Source: Ardenticatena sp. (GTDB lineage Bacteria > Chloroflexota > Anaerolineae > Ardenticatenales > Ardenticatenaceae). Taken from it: a stretch of 37,951 nucleotides of DNA. Below, one piece after another: positions 33,371-37,951 of this stretch. The DNA is taken from positions 1-37,951 of the forward strand of contig WFOS01000077.1 of NCBI GenBank assembly GCA_015487975.1. Reading direction: 5' to 3'. Within the stretch, counting starts at the first letter, position 1. Every line of letters starts with the position of its first letter. The notes beneath the pieces were generated by a model. The model was not told the DNA's origin. It worked only from the letters and a program-made list of their open reading frames with translations, and did no database searches. Position numbers and translations under genes: made by a program.

Positions 33371-34645
33371 ATGCGCTGGATGCGCGTCTTGTTGTTCTCG
33401 TGTTCCCTGATCCTACTTTCGGCTTGTGGTGTGGTTGAAGAAGTGAATATGGCATTGCCGGGTGAAGTGGCGGTGCAAGTGGACACGCCTTCGCCCACAC
33501 CCAGCCCAACAGCCACGCTGCGCCCCACGTTCACACTAGTCCCAACGGCGACACCGACCGCGACCGCAACGGCTACACCCACCAACACGCCTACACCCAC
33601 CAACACGCCCACTCCCTCGCCAACACCCACGGCGACGAGTACGCCCATACCGACATCGACGGCCACCCCGACGCCGGTGCCGCCAACAGCCACGCCGCAA
33701 CCGACGCCCACACCTGTTCAGCGCGTGGAGCGCGTTGTGCTGGCCAATTACTTTGCATGGTACGATGGCGACAAGTGGGACGCCTGCAACATCAGTGCCG
33801 GTGACCGACCGCTGGAACCGTATCACTCCGATGATGCCGGCGCGATTCGCCGCCACGTCGAACAGGCGCTTGCCGTTGGCATCGATGGGTTCACACTCAA
33901 CTGGTTTGCACCTGGCGAACGAACCGACCGCAACTTCCAAACGTTGCTGGCACAATCGGCAGGCACCCCCTTCCGCTCGACGGTGGTCTTCCACCGCCAC
34001 ATTTGGCATGGCTCACCCGCACCCAACCAGCAAAACGTTGCCGAAGCCATCGCCTACATTCTCAACACCTACGCCAATCATCCCAACTTCTTGCGGCTCG
34101 CAGGTCGCCCTGTGATTTTCTTCACCGACGTGTACCGTGTGCCTGTGTCTGGGGGACAAACGCCACAAGAGGCGTGGGCGGCGATTCGCGCCCAAGTAGA
34201 CCCCAACCGAACGGCCTGGTGGATTGCCGAAGGGCTCGACCCCTCTTACCTGAGTGTCTTCGATGGGTTGTATGTTCACAAAATCACACATGCCAAATGG
34301 CCCAACGACTACGTAAAGATGCCGCGTTGGGCGGGCTGGGTGCGCTCATGGGAGCAGCAGACAGGCCAGCCCAAGTTGTGGGTCGCAACACTGATGCCGG
34401 GGTGGGATGATACACGCGCTGGCTGCAAACCCGACATTCGCGTCCCAAGCGAGCCACACCGCCGCGACCGCGAAAACGGCGCTTTCTACCGTGCCACGTT
34501 CAATGCTGCCATGCAAAGCGCCCCCGATATCTTGTGGATCAATTCGTGGAATGAGTGGGTCGAAGGGACGTACATTGAGCCGAGTGTGCTCTATGGCGAT
34601 CTCTACTACCGTATGACGGCGGAATTTGCCGCCCAATTCAAGTAG
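33371..34645 (+). CDS. Lipoprotein with Thr/Pro linker and GH99-like domain
   Basis: A 424-aa predicted lipoprotein. The signal peptide ends in the lipobox LSAC (Cys19). Residues about 38-115 are a low-complexity Thr/Pro-rich linker that should space the catalytic domain from the membrane. The C-terminal domain (about 118-424) has [31 protein letters not shown] and near the end [15 protein letters not shown]. These are features of GH99 (endo-alpha-mannosidase/mannanase) and GH99-like enzymes that cut alpha-mannose-type or capsule glycans. Catalytic residues were not individually verified. AGGAGG precedes the ATG. The substrate is a guess from family. Confidence 0.85.
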   Translation: MRWMRVLLFSCSLILLSACGVVEEVNMALPGEVAVQVDTPSPTPSPTATLRPTFTLVPTATPTATATATPTNTPTPTNTPTPSPTPTATSTPIPTSTATPTPVPPTATPQPTPTPVQRVERVVLANYFAWYDGDKWDACNISAGDRPLEPYHSDDAGAIRRHVEQALAVGIDGFTLNWFAPGERTDRNFQTLLAQSAGTPFRSTVVFHRHIWHGSPAPNQQNVAEAIAYILNTYANHPNFLRLAGRPVIFFTDVYRVPVSGGQTPQEAWAAIRAQVDPNRTAWWIAEGLDPSYLSVFDGLYVHKITHAKWPNDYVKMPRWAGWVRSWEQQTGQPKLWVATLMPGWDDTRAGCKPDIRVPSEPHRRDRENGAFYRATFNAAMQSAPDILWINSWNEWVEGTYIEPSVLYGDLYYRMTAEFAAQFK

Positions 34646-34669
34646 CCATGCACGAATGGGGAAAACGAA

Positions 34670-34703
34670 AACGGCGGGGCAGACGCGCCCCGCCGTTCTT
34701 ATT
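34670..34703. terminator. Bidirectional terminator between the GH99-like gene and greA
   Basis: A perfect 11-bp stem AACGGCGGGGC (34670-34680) and GCCCCGCCGTT (34687-34697) has a 6-base loop. CTTATT follows on the plus strand, and TTTCGTTTTC on the minus strand (34669-34660). It serves both convergent genes. Confidence 0.8.
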
Positions 34704-34714
34704 GACTTCGCGGT

Positions 34715-35191
34715 TTATTCGATCGCGATGACTTCAAAGACAATCGTGCCACCAGGAGTTTGGACTTCGACACGGTCGCCCACTTTGTGCCCGAGCAGTG
34801 CCTTGCCGATAGGCGATTCGTTGGAAATGCGCCCATTGGCGGGATCGGCTTCGGCCGAACCCACAACGGTGAAGCGCTCTTCGGGACCGCCTTCTTCGCG
34901 TACCACCACGGTTGAACCCAGGGTAACCACCCCTTGGGCTTTGGCAGCTTCGTCGATCACCTGCACGTGGCGCAGCAGTTCTTCCAGCTGCTGGATGCGC
35001 CCTTCTACGAAGGCTTGTTCGCGCTTGGCTTCATCGTAGCCTGCATTTTCGCGCAAATCACCTTCTTCGCGTGCCCGCCGAATCATTTCAGCCACTTCGG
35101 GGCGGCGCACTTCTTTCAGGTAACGCAATTCCTCTTCCAGCTTGGCTTTTCCTTCTGCTGTTAAAAAAGTGGGTTTCTGGTGCGTACTCAT
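34715..35191 (-). CDS. greA: Transcription elongation factor GreA
   Basis: A 158-aa protein, exactly the usual length. The N-terminal coiled coil has EEGDLRENAGYDEAKREQAFVEGRI with the acidic tip residues Asp and Glu needed for RNA cleavage in the polymerase channel. The C-terminal FKBP-like domain contains SPIGKALLGHKVGD. It rescues backtracked RNA polymerase. The ATG at 35191 lies nine bases after AGAGAGGA; a TTG three codons earlier is too close to that site. The leader contains a long palindrome. Confidence 0.96.
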   Translation of the reverse strand: MSTHQKPTFLTAEGKAKLEEELRYLKEVRRPEVAEMIRRAREEGDLRENAGYDEAKREQAFVEGRIQQLEELLRHVQVIDEAAKAQGVVTLGSTVVVREEGGPEERFTVVGSAEADPANGRISNESPIGKALLGHKVGDRVEVQTPGGTIVFEVIAIE

Positions 35192-35224
35192 AGCCAGCAA
35201 TCCTCTCTCTCAGGTGAAACAAGA

Positions 35225-35248
35225 GAACTGAGGGGATCCCCTCAGTTC
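35225..35248 (-). promoter_or_regulatory. 24-bp perfect palindrome in the greA leader
   Basis: The half-site GAACTGAGGGGA is repeated in full as its reverse complement with no gap. It lies 33-57 bases before the greA ATG and about 21 bases after the predicted transcript start. On the minus strand it is followed by TCTTGTTTC. It would fold into a GC-rich hairpin and could act as an attenuator, RNA stabiliser or operator. Confidence 0.7.
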
Positions 35249-35275
35249 CTACCACGCTTTGCAAAGACGCTCTGG

Positions 35276-35303
35276 ATTATATCGAAAGGTGCGTGCTGGT
35301 CAA
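35276..35303 (-). promoter_or_regulatory. Strong sigma-70-type promoter of greA
   Basis: On the minus strand, TTGACC (35303-35298) and a perfect TATAAT (35281-35276) are 16 bp apart, giving a predicted leader of about 78 bases. Confidence 0.8.
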
Positions 35304-35353
35304 CTAGCGGGTGAGAGAAGATGAAGCGGCTGTGCAGACTTTCACAAGGGCGG

Positions 35354-35382
35354 TTGTCAACCCGATTTCTTCGTGATATTCT
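35354..35382 (+). promoter_or_regulatory. Predicted promoter of the cyclohydrolase gene
   Basis: TTGTCA (35354-35359) and TATTCT (35377-35382) are 17 bp apart, 51 bases before the ATG at 35434. It diverges from the greA promoter. Confidence 0.6.
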
Positions 35383-35433
35383 TCACATGCTCTCGAACCA
35401 ACAGGCATATCGACCAAAACATGGAGGGACCTC

Positions 35434-36069
35434 ATGCATGCATTCCGCGAGCAAACCATCGGCACGTTTTTGGACGCTTTGGCAAGTGATGTTCCTGCGC
35501 CAGGTGGTGGCGCGGCAGCCGGATTGGCAGGCGCCATGGGGGCGGCGTTGATTTCGATGGTGACCAATCTCACCATCGGGCGCAAGAAATACGCCGACAT
35601 CGAGGAGGAGATGAAAGCCATTCGCGAGCAGGCGGAAGCCATTCGTGTGGAATTGACAGCGCTCGCCGATCTGGACGCCCAGGTCTTCGAGCGGGTGATG
35701 GAGGCGTATCGCTTGCCGCGTGAAACCGACGAGCAGAAAGCCGCCCGCCAGGCAGCGATTCGCGAGGCATTGAAGGAAGCCACAGAAGTGCCGCTTCGGA
35801 TGGCGGAGCAGGCCGCACGCTTGTTCGAGCTGGCTGTCCCGTTGGCTGAGAAAGGCAACAAGAACGCCATCAGCGATGCTGGTGCCGGTGTGCAACTGGC
35901 GAATGCGGCTTTCGAAACCGCGTTGCTCAATGTCGCCATCAATCTTTCCTTGCTGGATGACGAAGTGTTTGCCGCGCACGTGCGCGAGCGTGTGGACGCC
36001 CTGCGGGCTGTGCAGGCGGCGTGCAAAGACAAGGCGGTTGAAACCGTTTATCAGCGTATTCAAGGGTAA
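35434..36069 (+). CDS. FTCD_C-type methenyltetrahydrofolate cyclohydrolase/cyclodeaminase
   Basis: A 211-aa all-helical protein of the formiminotransferase-cyclodeaminase C-terminal family. It shows the N-terminal PAPGGGAAAGLAGAMGAALISM (about 22-43) and SDAGAGVQLANAAFE (about 146-160), the two folate-binding signatures. Stand-alone members are methenyl-THF cyclohydrolases (FchA) or cyclodeaminases in one-carbon metabolism. GGAGG lies before the ATG. Two membrane protein genes follow within a few bases, so it heads a short transcript, though the functional connection is unclear. Confidence 0.88.
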   Translation: MHAFREQTIGTFLDALASDVPAPGGGAAAGLAGAMGAALISMVTNLTIGRKKYADIEEEMKAIREQAEAIRVELTALADLDAQVFERVMEAYRLPRETDEQKAARQAAIREALKEATEVPLRMAEQAARLFELAVPLAEKGNKNAISDAGAGVQLANAAFETALLNVAINLSLLDDEVFAAHVRERVDALRAVQAACKDKAVETVYQRIQG

Positions 36070-36074
36070 GGCGC

Positions 36075-36437
36075 ATGTCAGATGGATTCACCTTCTCTGT
36101 GCTGGGGCGTTCCATCACTCTGCTCAACAACTGGATTGAGCCGCGCCTAGCAGTCGCCTATTTCGCCTGGATGGTGGTGGCCTTCATCGGGCTGATGCAG
36201 GTGGCTGCTGGGCGCTGGCAACGCCCAACATGGCGTTGGCTGCCTGAACGGTGGGCGGTTCCTGTAGGTGCGTTGTTGTGGGGTGGTGCCTTACTCGCCT
36301 TTTTTCTGACCAACCGCCGCTGGGTGCGCGCCCCTGGCCCTGCAACGGCGGAGACAGCGATTTTGCTGGCGGCAGCCTATGTGGTGGCGCTGGTGCTGAC
36401 GCGCTTGTTGGCATGGGGCGGAACGCGCGTGAGGTGA
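36075..36437 (+). CDS. Small membrane protein
   Basis: A 120-aa protein not recognised. Three hydrophobic segments at about 26-45, 61-79 and 92-113 suggest three transmembrane helices. It starts five bases after the cyclohydrolase gene and ends four bases before the PAP2 gene, so the three are co-transcribed. There is no motif to indicate a role. Confidence 0.75.
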   Translation: MSDGFTFSVLGRSITLLNNWIEPRLAVAYFAWMVVAFIGLMQVAAGRWQRPTWRWLPERWAVPVGALLWGGALLAFFLTNRRWVRAPGPATAETAILLAAAYVVALVLTRLLAWGGTRVR

Positions 36438-36441
36438 ACCG

Positions 36442-37014
36442 ATGGGGGCGTTGGACTGGGCACTTTTTCGTATGATCAATGGGCTGGCCGGGCAATGGCC
36501 AGCGTTGGATGGGGTTATGTTCTTTTTGGCAACCGACTACATGGTGCCGACCATCGCGTTCAGCCTGGTGCTCTTCTTTTGGCTAAGTGGTCGCGATGCT
36601 GAACGTTCGATGGCAGTGAGCGGTTTGGTAGCCTTTGTATGGGCGAATGTGATTGTCAAGGGGCTCAATTTGCTCTGGCAACGACCGCGCCCCTTTACCA
36701 CGCATGACGAGGTTACCCTGCTCTTCTACCGCCCAAGCGACCCCTCGTTTCCAGCCAATTCGGCAATGGCCCTGGCGGCGTTGGGATGGGCTATCTGGCG
36801 GCACAATCGCCGTGTGGGTGGGGTCTTTCTCGTGCTGGCTCTCGCGATGGGGGTGGCACGCGTCTATGTGGGAGTGCACTATCCCTTCGATGTGCTGGGA
36901 GGCTGGATGTTGGGCCTCGTGGCGGCTGAGACCTGGTATCGCTATGGCGAGCCACGGGCGGCACCGTTCATCACGCTGATGGGGCGGTTCCTCGCACGCA
37001 TTGGGTTGGCTTAG
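36442..37014 (+). CDS. PAP2-superfamily membrane phosphatase-like protein, altered C2 motif
   Basis: A 190-aa membrane protein with about five helices. The C1 motif is K73-x-RPRP (KGLNLLWQRPRP). The C3 motif is R140, H146, D150 (RVYVGVHYPFDVLGG), which supplies the phosphohistidine nucleophile. In the C2 position the usual PSxH reads PANS (104-107), so the general acid/base His is missing. Family members such as undecaprenyl-diphosphatase or PgpB act on lipid phosphates at the outer face of the membrane. The altered motif suggests changed or lost activity. It follows the small membrane protein gene by four bases. Confidence 0.88.
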   Translation: MGALDWALFRMINGLAGQWPALDGVMFFLATDYMVPTIAFSLVLFFWLSGRDAERSMAVSGLVAFVWANVIVKGLNLLWQRPRPFTTHDEVTLLFYRPSDPSFPANSAMALAALGWAIWRHNRRVGGVFLVLALAMGVARVYVGVHYPFDVLGGWMLGLVAAETWYRYGEPRAAPFITLMGRFLARIGLA

Positions 37015-37032
37015 GGATGACAACTGCCGAGG

Positions 37033-37061
37033 TTGGACGAATACGCTGATTTCAATAGAGT
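37033..37061 (+). promoter_or_regulatory. Possible promoter of apt
   Basis: TTGGAC (37033-37038) and TAGAGT (37056-37061) are 17 bp apart, 57 bases before the ATG at 37119. The -10 match is moderate. Confidence 0.45.
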
Positions 37062-37118
37062 ATGCGGTTGGTGTCAGCGTGCGCCCGTTGTCGAAACTGT
37101 CGAAAAAGGAGTAGAGCC

Positions 37119-37634
37119 ATGGACCATCTGAAAGCTCTCATTCGTGATGTGCCCGATTTTCCCACCAAAGGGGTTTTGTTCAAGGATATTACGACCCTGC
37201 TCAAAGATGCCGATGCGTTTGGCGAAGTGATCGATCGTATGGCGGCACGCTATGTCGAAGATGAGATTGACCTCGTGGCGGCGATCGAGTCGCGCGGGTT
37301 CATTTTTGGTGCGCCGCTTGCGTATGAGTTGGGGGTGGGGTTTGTGCCTGTACGCAAATTGGGCAAGTTGCCTGCGGAAACAATCGAACAGGAATACACG
37401 CTTGAATACGGAAGCAACCATCTGGAAATGCACGTGGATGCAATCGAGCCTGGCCAGCGCGTGTTGATTGTGGATGATTTGCTGGCCACCGGGGGAACGG
37501 CCAAGGCCACCGCGCAGCTGGTGGAGCGGTTGGGGGGAATTGTGCATGGGTTTGCCTTCATGGTGGAATTGACGTTCTTGAATGGACGCTCACGCCTGGA
37601 AGGCTACGATGTGTTTACGCTCATTCAGTATTGA
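37119..37634 (+). CDS. apt: Adenine phosphoribosyltransferase
   Basis: A 171-aa type I phosphoribosyltransferase, the usual length. The PRPP-binding motif is VLIVDDLLATGGTAKA (115-130), preceded by the flexible-loop region EYGSNHLEMH and the N-terminal DFPTKGVLFKDIT that is diagnostic for Apt. It salvages adenine to AMP. The ATG at 37119 has AAGGAG eight bases upstream; the frame extends to 37062 without a good site. A strong terminator follows. Confidence 0.96.
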   Translation: MDHLKALIRDVPDFPTKGVLFKDITTLLKDADAFGEVIDRMAARYVEDEIDLVAAIESRGFIFGAPLAYELGVGFVPVRKLGKLPAETIEQEYTLEYGSNHLEMHVDAIEPGQRVLIVDDLLATGGTAKATAQLVERLGGIVHGFAFMVELTFLNGRSRLEGYDVFTLIQY

Positions 37635-37654
37635 CCTTGTTGGTACGAGAAAGG

Positions 37655-37681
37655 CGCCCCGTGTCAGACGGGGCGTTTTTT
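37655..37681 (+). terminator. Rho-independent terminator of apt
   Basis: A perfect 8-bp stem CGCCCCGT (37655-37662) and ACGGGGCG (37668-37675), loop GTCAG, is followed by six T residues. Confidence 0.92.
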
Positions 37682-37734
37682 ATTGTGGACATGCGGTGCG
37701 TCTGCGTTTGGGGGACATACACATGAACCGTTTG

Positions 37735-37951
37735 CTGGTGATTACCCAGATCTCTGCACGGCGAGTGAAAGGAGTGAGCAAGGGATACGAAAGCACCCCG
37801 CCTAACCTCGAGAGGCACGCACGCCTGACGTTACTTCGAGGTGCGACGCACCTGCCAGAGGTGCGTCGCACCTTCTGATCTGATCTCCATCGGTGCGCAC
37901 GCGTTCCTAGGACCAGCGCCCCCCGTCCCCAGCGTGTCGGCAGCCGAAGGC
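37735..37951 (+). repeat. Dispersed repeat, right copy (truncated by window end)
   Basis: It opens with 24 bases matching the reverse complement of 10112-10135. Then come an 18-bp spacer, the block at 37777-37793, the conserved block at 37791-37836, and a perfect 15-bp hairpin (arms 37839-37853 and 37859-37873, loop GCCAG). It continues until the window ends inside module 2. From 37791 on it is about 97 percent identical to bases 1-160. No gene is supported between the apt terminator and the window end. Confidence 0.87.

Noticed and set aside
33500..33715. Short tandem repeats as a possible CRISPR array
   Set aside because: The repeats are in-frame Thr/Pro codons of a lipoprotein linker, without spacers or unit regularity.
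37723..37878. Small protein in the right repeat containing LERHARLTLLRGATHL
   Set aside because: The same peptide string appears in the 9.9-kb copy only because the DNA repeat is conserved; the left copy has a one-base indel that breaks the frame, so DNA or RNA structure, not protein, seems conserved.
1..37951. Terminal direct repeats as a sign of a circular plasmid or phage genome
   Set aside because: The end copies differ at several bases, a third copy lies inside, and the genes are chromosomal housekeeping functions with no replication or phage genes.
1..37951. A defence island or mobile genomic island
   Set aside because: No integrase, transposase, restriction or Cas genes are seen, and base composition looks even across the genes.

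Overview
The window is 37,951 bases of GC-rich bacterial chromosome carrying mostly single-copy housekeeping and metabolic genes. The style points to a thermophilic member of the Chloroflexota, perhaps Ardenticatenia or an Anaerolineae-like lineage. This is inferred from the DPM1-like plus GT-C glycosylation pair with beta-sandwich tails, Thr/Pro-rich lipoprotein linkers, a COX15-type heme A synthase, an M32 carboxypeptidase and several small membrane proteins I do not recognise. No rRNA, tRNA, phage, transposase or CRISPR array is visible.

Layout. 1-560: gene-free dispersed-repeat DNA with two large hairpins and two terminator-like hairpins. 561-7748 (minus): a tight seven-gene cluster reading CopD-like membrane protein, LytM lipoprotein, histone-deacetylase-like enzyme with a very basic tail, four-helix membrane protein, DUF1998/MrfA-type helicase, an unknown 170-aa protein and an alpha/beta hydrolase. 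7866-8783 (plus): ribonuclease Z. 8807-9691 (minus): EamA transporter. 9692-10217: another repeat copy, inverted. 10218-10751 (plus): small membrane protein. 10789-14710 (minus): uvrA and a methyltransferase. 14851-18665 (minus): an atypical SDR, a DUF503 protein, and a tungstate/molybdate ABC transporter whose permease and ATPase are one polypeptide. 18842-22237 (plus): an orphan membrane histidine kinase and ychF. 22308-24358 (minus): acpP, fdhE and a DapA-family aldolase. 24608-30375 (plus): membrane protein, methyltransferase, peptide deformylase, DPM1-like GT2 and a GT-C enzyme. 30439-33058 (minus): M32 carboxypeptidase and heme A synthase. 33371-34645 (plus): GH99-like lipoprotein. 34715-35191 (minus): greA. 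35434-37634 (plus): FTCD_C cyclohydrolase, small membrane protein, PAP2 protein, apt. 37735-37951: a third repeat copy that runs off the window end.

Functional links. The tungstate/molybdate importer and FdhE both point to molybdenum- or tungsten-dependent formate dehydrogenase. The GT2 and GT-C pair looks like a polyprenyl-phosphate-sugar route. UvrA and the MrfA-like helicase are both DNA-repair proteins. CtaA implies an aa3/caa3-type oxidase and so aerobic respiration.

The most unusual items are: (1) a modular dispersed repeat whose core hairpin shows compensatory base changes between copies; (2) an HDAC-like protein that keeps the metal site and His dyad, lacks the catalytic Tyr, and carries a 48-residue tail that is half Lys/Arg; (3) an SDR and a PAP2 protein, each missing canonical catalytic residues; (4) a 24-bp perfect palindrome in the greA leader downstream of a strong promoter; (5) a 7-3-7 palindrome lying on the -10 box of the M32 peptidase promoter. 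Start codons were chosen from ribosome-binding sites and gene spacing. All family names rest on motifs read by eye, not on database searches.
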